DNA from: Clostridia bacterium
GTDB taxonomy: Bacteria > Bacillota_A > Clostridia > Oscillospirales > CAG-272
Assembly (NCBI GenBank): GCA_017466455.1
Contig: JAFTUD010000020.1
Coordinates: 1 to 49,974, forward strand
DNA length: 49,974 nucleotides
Direction: 5' to 3'
Of the stretch, positions 1 through 7,775 are shown piece after piece (position 1 is the first letter of the stretch; every line of letters begins with the position of its first letter). The notes under the pieces are model-generated. The model made no database searches. It was not told the origin of the DNA and saw only the letters and a program-made list of their open reading frames with translations. Position numbers and translations under genes: made by a program.

Positions 1-1
1 A

Positions 2-100
2 GCTGAATATGTAAGGAATCAGTTACAAACAGATATAGCCGAGGACCAAATAAGTATAAAAGAATACATTGACCCGTTTACGGGTAGCGAGAATAAATAG
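2..100 (+). CDS. C-terminal fragment of an unrecognised protein (cut by window edge)
   Basis: One frame is open from the window edge to a TAG stop at 98-100 and gives 32 residues ending in IDPFTGSENK. The start and most of the gene lie outside the window. The fragment is acidic and hydrophilic and has no motif I can assign. It stops only about 8 bases before the hairpin array at 108-230, so it could be the end of a mobile-element gene, but nothing in the residues shows that. It could also be a chance open frame. Confidence 0.4.
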   Translation, partial: AEYVRNQLQTDIAEDQISIKEYIDPFTGSENK

Positions 101-107
101 GCAAAAA

Positions 108-230
108 AGACAGCCACTTTAGTGGCTGCCTGTAAAGATGATGCGATTGGCGAATCTTTCAATATGTCTTGAGACATCGCAAGTATTATGCCCTTATAGG
201 GCTTGTGCATACCACTAGTTTACTAGTGGT
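108..230 (-). repeat. Compact array of five hairpins (possible IS200/IS605-like miniature element or structured RNA)
   Basis: Five inverted repeats follow each other in about 120 bases: CAGCCAC/GTGGCTG (111-117/122-128), GATT/AATC (145-148/153-156), ATGTCT/AGACAT (164-169/172-177), GCCC/GGGC (190-193/199-202) and ACCACTAGT/ACTAGTGGT (211-219/222-230). On the minus strand the last hairpin runs into a T-tract, like an intrinsic terminator. There are no terminal inverted repeats. Hairpins near both ends without terminal repeats suit non-autonomous IS200/IS605-type single-strand transposons; a minus-strand structured RNA is the alternative. The 63-codon open frame on the minus strand across it is probably fortuitous. 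Confidence 0.4.
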
Positions 231-260
231 TTTGATTTTTGTGGTGTATTCAAGATAAAG

Positions 261-314
261 AAAAAACGCAGCCAAACCACTCTTTCGTAACGAAATAGTT
301 CGGTTGCGTTTTTC
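261..314 (-). terminator. Intrinsic terminator of tRNA-Glu
   Basis: On the minus strand, directly after the tRNA, AAAAACGCAACC pairs with GGCTGCGTTTTT across a loop and is followed by a T-run. Confidence 0.75.
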
Positions 315-315
315 T

Positions 316-390
316 TGGTGACCCGTACGGGAATCGAACCCATGTTTCAACCTTGAGAGGGTCGCGTCTTAGCCGCTTGACCAACGGGCC
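316..390 (-). tRNA. tRNA-Glu (anticodon CTC), CCA encoded
   Basis: Read on the minus strand, the acceptor stem is GGCCCGT pairing with ACGGGTC, followed by ACCA. The D arm (GTC/GAC), an anticodon stem CGACC/GGTTG and the T arm with GGTTCGATTCC are all present. The seven-base anticodon loop is CTCTCAA, giving anticodon CTC, which reads the glutamate codon GAG. The 75 nt length includes the encoded CCA. It stands alone, with its own terminator downstream. The anticodon stem has one G-U pair but otherwise the cloverleaf is regular. Confidence 0.93.
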
Positions 391-477
391 ATAGGTTGAA
401 TGCTTGATTATTATATCACACGATTTTTAAAATTGCAATAGTTTTTTGAAAATATTTTAACTTTTTTAATGAAATAT

Positions 478-512
478 AAAAACAAGCAGGAACGGGATGG
501 CGTTCCTGCTTT
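478..512 (-). terminator. Intrinsic terminator of the HTH-PrsW gene
   Basis: AAGCAGGAACG (484-494) pairs with CGTTCCTGCTT (501-511); on the minus strand the stem is followed by a T-rich run. Confidence 0.75.
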
Positions 513-516
513 AAAG

Positions 517-1875
517 CTATTCAATATCTTCTTCACCAAGTGCTGATTCGGAGCGATAATTTTCGTAAATTCCCATAACCCTTGTTTGATTTATGCCGAT
601 GTTTATAAGGAAAACAAGCGCAAGCACACTCAAAATACAAATAATTGCTTCTACTATGAACTGAGCAAAATAACTCTCTATAAATGTCGAAGCATTCCAT
701 GACATATGCAAAATCACAGGAATAAAATATCCAAAAATAACCTTCCATTGGAAAATATCTTCAACATCAAGGTTTACATTTTTCTTAAATAAGACATATA
801 TAGCGCCAAAAATCGCAGTCCAATAGTGATGACCTGTAAAGAAATCTTTAAGAGTTCTAATAATCAAGGTGAGAATAGATAATGCGTTTGCATCGATAAT
901 ATCTCCCTCTAAAATTAGCCAATTCGAATACATATCAAAGGCATACACGAAATTTTCGAAAAGAGCAAAACCGGCACCGATACAAAATCCGATTAACAGT
1001 CCGGTAAGCATATTTTTGGGCTTGATTTTAGAAACAAAGTAAATAACTATAATCGCCTTTGCAAGTTCTTCCAAAAGCGGAGCGAGAAAAACGATGGAAG
1101 TAACTTCTCCTACATTCGAGAATGGATTGTATAAAATCATCGTAAGAACAAGTGAGCTAAGACCGCCAATTAAAAACAGCTTACCGACATCAAGTATCGT
1201 TAAATTCCTTGAAAAATTGGTTTCAAAAAGAAACACCATAAGAGGAACAACTGCGCAAAGTCCACCGATGACAATAAAAGGAATGATTGATGATCTGAAA
1301 ATAGAGAAGACAATTGAAATTGCTGTGCACATAAGCATAAAGAAGAAAACCTTCATATAAAGCCAAGGCGCTTCAATTCCAATTTCCTTATGGTGCGCCC
1401 TGCCCTTGAACATGCCCTGAGTTATCGTAGCCTCAACCTCTTCCTTAGTGCGCTTTTTAAATACATCTTTAAAGAGAAACTTTTCATTATATGTATTCTC
1501 GTATTCGTAGCCAAAAATTCGTCCTATTGTATCTTTGATTTTCTTCTTATTTATAAAATCAAAGAGCGAGAATTTTTTCTTTTTATCCTCACTTAAAATT
1601 TCGACAAGAACGGGAAGATTTGTAGAATTCATTCCATTCTCCTCAACCTCTACAAGGTCCTCGCCCTCGTCGGTAGGCTCTAATATATCGGAAAGAGAGC
1701 AACCGAAAATTTCTTTTAATCTTTCTACATTGTCATAATCTGGAAGTCCAAGACCTCTTTCCCACTTGCTAATGGTTTGAGGCTCAACATAAAGCATTTC
1801 GGCGAGCTTTAATTGAGAAAGCCCCAGCTTTTTTCGTTGCTCCCGAATGAAGTGACCTGTTTTGATAGCGTCCAT
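517..1875 (-). CDS. XRE-type HTH fused to a PrsW-family intramembrane metalloprotease
   Basis: 452 aa. Residues 1-65 form an XRE helix-turn-helix (RKKLGLSQLKLAEMLYVEPQ, ISKWERG). Residues 70-170 are a charged linker, and from about 172 to 435 there are roughly eight membrane segments. The PrsW signature is visible: EELAK (269-273), FALFEN (E307, N308), GHHYW (H349/H350) and HMSWN (H390, N394). PrsW proteases cut membrane proteins such as anti-sigma factors. A cytoplasmic DNA-binding domain on the same chain suggests a membrane-tethered regulator; that role is inference. The start follows AAGGAG at good spacing. A sigma-A promoter lies just upstream, with GTTTAGTC repeats beyond it. Monocistronic, divergent from the GH42 gene. 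Confidence 0.88.
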   Translation of the reverse strand: MDAIKTGHFIREQRKKLGLSQLKLAEMLYVEPQTISKWERGLGLPDYDNVERLKEIFGCSLSDILEPTDEGEDLVEVEENGMNSTNLPVLVEILSEDKKKKFSLFDFINKKKIKDTIGRIFGYEYENTYNEKFLFKDVFKKRTKEEVEATITQGMFKGRAHHKEIGIEAPWLYMKVFFFMLMCTAISIVFSIFRSSIIPFIVIGGLCAVVPLMVFLFETNFSRNLTILDVGKLFLIGGLSSLVLTMILYNPFSNVGEVTSIVFLAPLLEELAKAIIVIYFVSKIKPKNMLTGLLIGFCIGAGFALFENFVYAFDMYSNWLILEGDIIDANALSILTLIIRTLKDFFTGHHYWTAIFGAIYVLFKKNVNLDVEDIFQWKVIFGYFIPVILHMSWNASTFIESYFAQFIVEAIICILSVLALVFLINIGINQTRVMGIYENYRSESALGEEDIE

Positions 1876-1903
1876 AAAAACTCCTTAAACTTGTGATACC
1901 TTA

Positions 1904-1932
1904 ATTTTATCATCAAATCTCACCCCTGTCAA
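1904..1932 (-). promoter_or_regulatory. Sigma-A promoter of the HTH-PrsW gene
   Basis: On the minus strand TTGACA (1932-1927), a 17-base spacer and TAAAAT (1909-1904) sit about 30 bases before the start codon. Confidence 0.8.
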
Positions 1933-1951
1933 GCAACTGAGAGTTTAGTCT

Positions 1952-1994
1952 TGAAAAAAATTGTCGAAATAAAACTCAACTTAAAGTTTAGTCC
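1952..1994. promoter_or_regulatory. Candidate operator: two AGTTTAGTC direct repeats and a 0A-box-like TGTCGAA
   Basis: AGTTTAGTC occurs twice about 34 bases apart, just upstream of the -35 of the HTH-PrsW promoter. Between them lies TGTCGAA (1972-1978), which matches the core of the known Spo0A-binding box. The repeats are a reasonable target for the HTH domain encoded next door, but binding is inferred only. Confidence 0.4.
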
Positions 1995-2033
1995 AAAAAA
2001 TGCTTATAAAATCAACACTTTTTGGTAATCTAA

Positions 2034-2062
2034 TTGACAAATAAAAAACCATATGATAAAAT
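2034..2062 (+). promoter_or_regulatory. Sigma-A promoter of the GH42 gene
   Basis: TTGACA (2034-2039), 17-base spacer, TAAAAT (2057-2062); the start codon follows about 50 bases later after CAAGGAG. Confidence 0.8.
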
Positions 2063-2113
2063 AAAATTACAAACAAATTATCAAGTCGGGGCGACCCGCA
2101 AGGAGAAAAAACT

Positions 2114-4069
2114 ATGTTATATTTAGGCGTTGCATATTATCCCGAGCTTTGGGATAAATCAGAAATCAAAAAGGATGTCCAAAGGATGAAGGACGCAGGC
2201 ATCAACTGCGTGCGCGTTGGCGAATTTGCATGGGGTGAAATGGAAAGAAAAGAAGGCGAATACGACTTCTCCATATTCAAATATATGCTCGATGTAATGT
2301 ACGAAAACGGAATCTATACCGTAATGTGCACACCGTCATGCACCCCACCCCGTTGGGCATTTGAAAAGTACCCTGATGCTATAAGAGTTAGGAGCCAAGG
2401 CTTTAGAAAGATAAGACTTGAGCATAACGCAAGAGTTCACTCCTGCAAGTCCCATAAGGGTATACGCGCGCTCAATGTCAAAATCGCTGAAAAAATGTCC
2501 GAGGCACTCGGCAATCATCCGGGCGTTATCGGTTGGCAAATAGATAACGAAATCTATCCATACGACTACGGATGCTACTGCGATAACTGTATAAAGGAAT
2601 TTAGAGAATACCTCAAAAACAAATACGGCACAATCGAAAACCTCAACGAAAAATGGGGAATGCATCGTTGGTCGCTTGACTACGATAATTTCGAACAAAT
2701 CCTTCCACCAAGCGATGACACATGGGAGCATCCAAGCCGTCAAACGGAATGGCTCTTCTTCCAAAACAATCTTATTTACTCATATGTTAAGGAGCAGGCA
2801 GATGCAGTAAGAAAGCATTCTGACGCGCCCGTTGGCACCGATATGATGAACATTGAGGGCTTGCTCAGCTATAGCAAAATGAATAAAGCCCTTGACATCG
2901 TTGAGCACAACCATTATAATGTCGCAAAGGATCTCTATAAATCCCTGTTCTTCTACGATTTCGCAAGAACGATAAAGGACCGTCCCTTCTGGGTTACCGA
3001 AACGCAATCAGGCTGGAACGGCTCGGTTGGCGCATATGGCGGATATAGATCAAGCGGTCATAACTATATGAACTCCGTAGCACCAATCGCCAAGGGCGCG
3101 GAAATGAACCTATACTGGCTATATCGTTCCCATAAGGCAGGACACGAGCTCGGTCACGGCGCAATCCTTTCATCCTCAGGCAGACCTAATAGCGCAGGAC
3201 TCTCCACAAAGAGGCTTGCACAGGACCTTGAAAAGGCAAAGGACTTCCTCGAGGGAAGCAAGGTTAAATCGAAAATCGCCCTTACATACTCCTCAATATC
3301 GGTAGTCAACCTAAGATATGTACCAACCGTTGCCGACCTTGACAGAAATGTAGAGGAAAGGCTCATTGAAAACTTCTATGATGCGTTTAGACATCATAAC
3401 ATCGATGTAATCGAAACCGATAAATCGCTTGACGGCTACGATGTAGTAATCTCCCCAATGCTCACCTGTCTTGATGATGAGGGCTTTAAGGATAGAGTGA
3501 TTGAATTTGTCAAGAACGGCGGAACATGGATTGTAGGACCGCTAAGCGATATTATGACCGAATACGCCGTAAAATACGAGCATGCACCGTATTCCATCTT
3601 AGAGGAGCTTTGCGGAGTCTATACAAAATATCAAATTCCCGTTGAGGAAAAGGAATACACCGCTAAGCTAAACGACGGCACGGAGTTTAATATCTTCCTC
3701 GGCTGTGATGCCTATGAGCTAAGAGGCGCAACAAGCCTTGCAACCTACGAAAATGTTCCCGATATAAAGGGACTTTGCGCAATAGCGCAAAATAAGGTAG
3801 GCAAGGGACAGGTAATACTCCTCGGCACTGCCCCCAATAAGGAAACACTCTTGAAGCTCGTTAATAAAGCTCCAAATGCCGAAGCATCAACAAATGTTTG
3901 CGTAGTAGAAAGAACAGGTAAGGAAAACGGACTTATCGCTCTTGAAATTGAAGATAAGGACGGATACATCGTTCTTGATAAGCCGTATTACGATATTCTG
4001 AACGGTAAAGAGGTTAGCGGAAGGGTTGAAATCGCACCGTATACCGCGCTTTTCCTCAAAAATATCTAG
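2114..4069 (+). CDS. GH42 family beta-galactosidase
   Basis: 651 aa, normal length for the family. Hydrolyses terminal beta-D-galactosides, or alpha-L-arabinopyranosides in some members. The N-terminal TIM barrel opens with LGVAYYPELWDKSEIKKDV. The acid/base glutamate is E146 in WQIDNEIY and the nucleophile E296 in FWVTETQSGWNG. Four cysteines, C111, C154, C156 and C159 (GCYCDNC), match the structural zinc site known in GH42. The trimerisation domain (about 395-590) and a short C-terminal beta domain follow. There is no signal peptide, so it is cytoplasmic and should act on imported oligosaccharides. It has its own promoter and terminator; no transporter is adjacent. Confidence 0.95.
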   Translation: MLYLGVAYYPELWDKSEIKKDVQRMKDAGINCVRVGEFAWGEMERKEGEYDFSIFKYMLDVMYENGIYTVMCTPSCTPPRWAFEKYPDAIRVRSQGFRKIRLEHNARVHSCKSHKGIRALNVKIAEKMSEALGNHPGVIGWQIDNEIYPYDYGCYCDNCIKEFREYLKNKYGTIENLNEKWGMHRWSLDYDNFEQILPPSDDTWEHPSRQTEWLFFQNNLIYSYVKEQADAVRKHSDAPVGTDMMNIEGLLSYSKMNKALDIVEHNHYNVAKDLYKSLFFYDFARTIKDRPFWVTETQSGWNGSVGAYGGYRSSGHNYMNSVAPIAKGAEMNLYWLYRSHKAGHELGHGAILSSSGRPNSAGLSTKRLAQDLEKAKDFLEGSKVKSKIALTYSSISVVNLRYVPTVADLDRNVEERLIENFYDAFRHHNIDVIETDKSLDGYDVVISPMLTCLDDEGFKDRVIEFVKNGGTWIVGPLSDIMTEYAVKYEHAPYSILEELCGVYTKYQIPVEEKEYTAKLNDGTEFNIFLGCDAYELRGATSLATYENVPDIKGLCAIAQNKVGKGQVILLGTAPNKETLLKLVNKAPNAEASTNVCVVERTGKENGLIALEIEDKDGYIVLDKPYYDILNGKEVSGRVEIAPYTALFLKNI

Positions 4070-4076
4070 CTAACCC

Positions 4077-4107
4077 AAAAAAGGAAGCAAAATTGCTTCC
4101 TTTTTTT
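4077..4107 (+). terminator. Intrinsic terminator of the GH42 gene
   Basis: AAAAAAGGAAGCAA pairs with TTGCTTCCTTTTTT around a two-base loop and continues into T. Confidence 0.9.
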
Positions 4108-4144
4108 AAATATAACATTTAAAATACCTATGAATAATAAAATC

Positions 4145-4173
4145 TTGAAATACGAAAAATAGTATGCTAAAAT
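4145..4173 (+). promoter_or_regulatory. Sigma-A promoter of the HD-domain gene
   Basis: TTGAAA (4145-4150), 17-base spacer, TAAAAT (4168-4173). Confidence 0.75.
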
Positions 4174-4220
4174 AATATTATAAAATACTAAATAGCGAAG
4201 ACCACCGCAAGGAGAAAACA

Positions 4221-4880
4221 ATGGTTACATTTGATGAGGTTAAGAAAAACGATAAAATAAAGGCATATATAAAAAAGGCAGATGAGTCGCTTCTCGCCCT
4301 CGGCTATACCGAGCATAGCTTTGCCCATGTCGGACTCGTATCCGAGAGGGCAGGATATATCCTGAGGGAGCTTGGATATAGCGAAAGAGAGATAGAGCTC
4401 GTTAAAATCTCCGCCCACCTTCACGATATAGGAAATATAGTAAATCGTAAGGAGCATTCGCAAAGCGGAGCAGTAATGGCTTTCCGTATCCTTGATAATA
4501 TGGATATGGACGCTGATGAGATTGCAACAATCGTCACCGCAATCGGAAATCATGATGAGGGCGACGGCGAGGCTGTAAACGCAGTAGCCGCCGCACTCAT
4601 AATCGCCGATAAATCCGATGTACGGCGCTCTCGTGTCAGAAACATAGATATGACGACCTTTGATATCCACGATAGAGTAAACTATTCTGTTGAAAAATCA
4701 ACCCTTGAATTTAACAAGGAAAAAACGCAAATAATTCTAAATCTGACAATAGATACCGAAATCAGCTCGGTAATGAGCTATTTTGAAATTTTCCTTAACA
4801 GAATGATTATGTGTAAAAAGTCTGCACAAAAGCTCGGACTTGAGTTCAAGCTCATAATAAACGAGCAAATTCTTATTTGA
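4221..4880 (+). CDS. HD-domain phosphohydrolase
   Basis: 219 aa. The HD metal-binding set is complete: H36 (SFAHVGLV), H68-D69 (HLHDIG), H111-D112 (GNHDEGDG) and D130 (IIADKSD). Metal-dependent HD proteins hydrolyse phosphoesters, commonly of nucleotides; the substrate here is not visible. The order resembles the small stand-alone HD hydrolases of Firmicutes rather than RelA/SpoT or HD-GYP proteins. The last 60 residues are a beta-rich tail outside the HD fold. Start preceded by CAAGGAG. It has its own promoter and terminator, so it appears monocistronic. Confidence 0.85.
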   Translation: MVTFDEVKKNDKIKAYIKKADESLLALGYTEHSFAHVGLVSERAGYILRELGYSEREIELVKISAHLHDIGNIVNRKEHSQSGAVMAFRILDNMDMDADEIATIVTAIGNHDEGDGEAVNAVAAALIIADKSDVRRSRVRNIDMTTFDIHDRVNYSVEKSTLEFNKEKTQIILNLTIDTEISSVMSYFEIFLNRMIMCKKSAQKLGLEFKLIINEQILI

Positions 4881-5232
4881 TAAAAAAACAGAGTAAAATA
4901 GATGTAAGCCTATTAACCGCAGAAAAATTTTAAAAATCATCAAAACGCCTCAAAATGCCCCAAAATCAATAAAAATCAAAAAATAGCGTCAAAATCCTTG
5001 CGATTTGACGTTATTTTTGTACATTAACCCCTATTTTAAATATGAATATATGAATATATTTACATATAATAATTTGAAAATCACAAAATTTCCGCAAATT
5101 GCCAAGCTTGAAAACAACATTTTAGTTAGGATTTGTTGTTGTGTTCAACCATAAAAGGGGCTATAATTTTAGTAGCAACAGACAAAAGCGAGTTGCCGAA
5201 AAACTATTAAAATTTGAAAGGAGCTTTTAAAA
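4881..5232. other. Intergenic region, 352 bases
   Basis: Holds the terminator at 4978-5019 and, near its end, a TATAAT (5162-5167) with only a weak -35 (TTGTGT, 5139-5144), the probable promoter of the next gene. A stretch at 4936-4980 is biased to A and C on the plus strand, with CAAAA or TCAAAA repeated several times. I see no gene in it. Confidence 0.6.
4978..5019 (+). terminator. Intrinsic terminator of the HD-domain gene
   Basis: AAAAATAGCGTCAAAATC pairs with GATTTGACGTTATTTTT (one G-U pair and one bulge), ending in a T-run. Confidence 0.75.
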
Positions 5233-5712
5233 ATGGAAAATAAAGCTAAAACACAACAAGAAATCGAAAAGGAAATGATTGAGCTAAATGATAAGTTTAG
5301 CAAGTTTTTACACACAAAGGGAATAAAAGCAAAATTCAAGCTTGCCTTTAGTGACATGAAGGAGTCAACTAAAAAACAGCACGAGGCGGATGTAGCAAGC
5401 TTCAACGTTGTAAAGGCAAAATCCGCTGAGGATAATAAGGAATTTGTAGAATTTTTGCATACCAAGGGAATAAAGGCAAAGTTCCGTCTTGTTATTGAAA
5501 ATATCAAAAATGGCGCTAAAAACGCATCAGCAAAGAGCGCTGAGCAAATAGCAAGGGTTAAGGCTCAAACACAAGCAAGCATCGCAGGCTCAAAAAATCC
5601 TGTTAAAGAATATACCCCAGAGCTTTTGTCAGCTGAATTCAACGCATTTTTGAAGCAAAACGGACTTGACTCAAAATATACAGTAGTAATAACCGAAAAC
5701 GACGAGCAATAA
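5233..5712 (+). CDS. Unrecognised soluble protein with a threefold internal repeat
   Basis: 159 aa, highly charged, with no signal peptide or membrane segment. Three copies of one motif occur at residues 22-43, 71-92 and 136-155: FxxFLHTKGIKAKF twice, then a diverged FNAFLKQNGLDSKY. The two FLHTKGIKAKF copies are identical in protein but differ at five synonymous codon positions, so the sequence is under selection rather than freshly duplicated. Alanine- and lysine-rich linkers (44-70, 93-130) probably form helices. The start follows AAAGGAG. The gene ends 10 bases before a membrane-protein gene, which suggests co-transcription. I do not recognise the family and give no function. Confidence 0.8.
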   Translation: MENKAKTQQEIEKEMIELNDKFSKFLHTKGIKAKFKLAFSDMKESTKKQHEADVASFNVVKAKSAEDNKEFVEFLHTKGIKAKFRLVIENIKNGAKNASAKSAEQIARVKAQTQASIAGSKNPVKEYTPELLSAEFNAFLKQNGLDSKYTVVITENDEQ

Positions 5713-5722
5713 TAAATAAGCT

Positions 5723-6604
5723 ATGAAGCGCTTGAATAAAATAGTAAGGGCTATTTTGTACCCTCATATTGCAATATTGATTTTACTTGTGCCAATATCA
5801 GCGGTTGCAACAATATTTTTAGCGATAAGGTATTCAAATAGTCCATTTATCTATATTTTATACGCCCTTGATTTTTATCTTCTTGTAACAACTTGTCTAA
5901 GAATACCAAATATAATAAAGGTAGTAAGGTCGTTAAATCAAACCGAGCTTGTAAGACGCTTAAAGGATGACGCCCATCTACGCATTAAAGCATCACTTTA
6001 TTTTTCGCTCATATTTAATGGCTCATACGCGCTCATTCAGCTCGTGTTCGGCTTTTTATACTCATCATTTTGGTTTTATTCAATGGCGTTTTATTATATA
6101 ATTCTTGCCCTTGTTCGTTTTTTTCTGCTCCACCATACAAGAATGCATAAGGCAGGAGAAAGAATGCGCTCAGAGCTTATAAAATATCGCTTTTGCGGAT
6201 ATATTTTGTTGGTTATGAACATGGCGCTCGCCATAATAGTATTCTTTATGGTTTACTGGAACAGAGCCCTTGCTTATAATGAAATAATGACAATTACACT
6301 CGCTACCTATACCTTTGCCTCGTTTTCATTTTCGATAGTAAGCCTTGTAAGGTATAAAAAATTCAAAAGCCCGATATATAGCGCAGTAAAGCTGATAGGC
6401 GTTGCATCAGCGTGTGTATCAATCCTAACTCTTGAAGCGACAATGCTAAGCTCGTTTGGTGGTAGTGATAGCATACACTTCAACCAAATAATGCTTGCAT
6501 GCACAGGCGGAGCCGTGTCAGCAGTCTTGGTAGCGATGGCTATTTATATGATGGTTGATGCAACTAAAGGACTAAAAAAACTAAAAACAAAACCCAAGAC
6601 ATAA
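5723..6604 (+). CDS. Unrecognised integral membrane protein
   Basis: 293 aa with about seven to eight hydrophobic segments (roughly 10-35, 42-62, 92-112, 116-138, 156-178, 186-207, 218-240, 252-278), basic cytoplasmic loops and a lysine-rich C-terminus. No catalytic or transport motif is recognisable. No clear Shine-Dalgarno sequence precedes the ATG; with the upstream stop only 10 bases away, translation may depend on coupling to the repeat protein. The two genes share one terminator and probably one transcript, so they may act together at the membrane, but that is inference. Confidence 0.75.
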   Translation: MKRLNKIVRAILYPHIAILILLVPISAVATIFLAIRYSNSPFIYILYALDFYLLVTTCLRIPNIIKVVRSLNQTELVRRLKDDAHLRIKASLYFSLIFNGSYALIQLVFGFLYSSFWFYSMAFYYIILALVRFFLLHHTRMHKAGERMRSELIKYRFCGYILLVMNMALAIIVFFMVYWNRALAYNEIMTITLATYTFASFSFSIVSLVRYKKFKSPIYSAVKLIGVASACVSILTLEATMLSSFGGSDSIHFNQIMLACTGGAVSAVLVAMAIYMMVDATKGLKKLKTKPKT

Positions 6605-6618
6605 GCCTTGGGTTTTTT
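6589..6618. terminator. Bidirectional intrinsic terminator between convergent genes
   Basis: AACCCAAG (6591-6598) pairs with CTTGGGTT (6607-6614), with T-runs on both strands. It ends the plus-strand membrane-protein gene and the minus-strand methyltransferase gene. Confidence 0.8.
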
Positions 6619-6642
6619 GTATATAAACTATTCCTTGAATTT

Positions 6643-7308
6643 TTACCAAATGAACGGAATTAAACGGTATTTTACTCGCTTCTTGTAGTCGCTATATCCC
6701 GCAAGCTCTTTTTCAAGCACCGCTTCCTCGTTTTTTATCCTTTTTACAATAATAAACGGATAAGCAAGAAAAACAATAAATGAATAAATAGAGCCGAGAA
6801 TAAGAGGCATTGAAAGAAACAAAATCAATGTTGCACTGTACATAGGATGCCTAACAATACCGTAAAGCCCCGTATCGATGACCGTTTGACCGTCTTGCAC
6901 CTCAATGGTACGACTTAAAAATGTATTTTCCCGTAGCACCTCGGCATAAATAATGTAAGCAAAAGCAAATAATCCGCTTGCCACAAGGCTAACCCAAAGA
7001 GGTAAGCGAAACCAATTAAACCTCACACCAAGCCCCGATACCACAAAGCCGATAATGAACATAAGCCCACTTAATTTTACTACAAGGCTTTGCTCTCGCT
7101 CCTTTTCCTTTGCATTTAACCGTTTAGCAAGCAAGGCAGGATTTTTAAATATCATTACAATTCCCGCAATGAACATCGGAATAAATAAAATTCCTAAAAG
7201 TAACCAAGCATTCTCAAAACGGAATGTCCCGGCAGGCAAAAATAGTAAAGCCCCCACCAAAACAACGCCTAATAAAAACTTCAAAATCGCTTGAATAAAT
7301 AATTTCAT
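6643..7308 (-). CDS. Isoprenylcysteine carboxyl methyltransferase (ICMT)/PEMT-like membrane methyltransferase
   Basis: 221 aa with about five membrane segments. The C-terminal half carries the ICMT/PEMT signature: GIVRHPMYSATLI, then NEEAVLEKEL, GYSDYKKRVKYRLIPFIW. In this superfamily these segments form the SAM-binding pocket inside the membrane. Bacterial members methylate small or lipid substrates that are mostly unknown, so the substrate is open. It lies 9 bases downstream of the small membrane-protein gene at 7318-7647, so the two are probably co-transcribed. Confidence 0.85.
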   Translation of the reverse strand: MKLFIQAILKFLLGVVLVGALLFLPAGTFRFENAWLLLGILFIPMFIAGIVMIFKNPALLAKRLNAKEKEREQSLVVKLSGLMFIIGFVVSGLGVRFNWFRLPLWVSLVASGLFAFAYIIYAEVLRENTFLSRTIEVQDGQTVIDTGLYGIVRHPMYSATLILFLSMPLILGSIYSFIVFLAYPFIIVKRIKNEEAVLEKELAGYSDYKKRVKYRLIPFIW

Positions 7309-7317
7309 ATAAACCTC

Positions 7318-7647
7318 TTAACAAAATATTGACACTAAAAGTAGCAAAATACCTAAAATGAAGAAAATTATCGGCACTCCGTAAGCATCTGATTTTTTCA
7401 CGATTTTCCAATCAATCTTGTCAGGAGTCATACGAGAGTGATAAGCGTTTTGATAAGAGCAAAATATGTGAGACCATCTGAATTTGTATCCAATAAATGA
7501 CCAAACGGAATAGGCAATTAAAGCACTTGACAAAACATAGAAATATACCGAATGAAATATAAGCGCTAAAGCCAAGGCAATTAAGAAAAATCCATACCTG
7601 TGAAAATACGCCAATGCAATAACCAACTTGTGTTTTTTGCCTTTCAA
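7318..7647 (-). CDS. Small membrane protein, unrecognised, TTG start
   Basis: About 109 aa with three hydrophobic segments (roughly residues 8-22, 24-45 and 86-107) and a loop containing SYQNAYHSRMTPDKIDWK. I chose TTG at 7647 because AAAGGAG sits 8 bases before it; the more distant ATG at 7674 has no such site and would place the AAAGGAG inside the gene. The loop pattern resembles short DUF-type membrane proteins of Firmicutes but I cannot name the family. First gene of a two-gene unit with the ICMT-like methyltransferase. Confidence 0.7.
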   Translation of the reverse strand: MKGKKHKLVIALAYFHRYGFFLIALALALIFHSVYFYVLSSALIAYSVWSFIGYKFRWSHIFCSYQNAYHSRMTPDKIDWKIVKKSDAYGVPIIFFILGILLLLVSIFC

Positions 7648-7730
7648 ATAAATCACTCCTTTGCAAATCATCACTCTAATTAAATTTTACCATATGCTTG
7701 CGAAAAAGTAAATAGAGAAGAGTAAAAAAC

Positions 7731-7758
7731 AAAAAAGCCCTGCATAGCAGAGCTTTTT
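7731..7758 (-). terminator. Intrinsic terminator of rplM-rpsI
   Basis: On the minus strand AAAAGCTCTGC pairs with GCAGGGCTTTT (TAT loop) and runs into T6. Confidence 0.85.
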
Positions 7759-7775
7759 GTATATAAGATAACAAA

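Noticed and set aside
19..210. 63-codon minus-strand open frame across the hairpin array
   Set aside because: The five hairpins explain the sequence better, and there is no ribosome binding site or coding signature.
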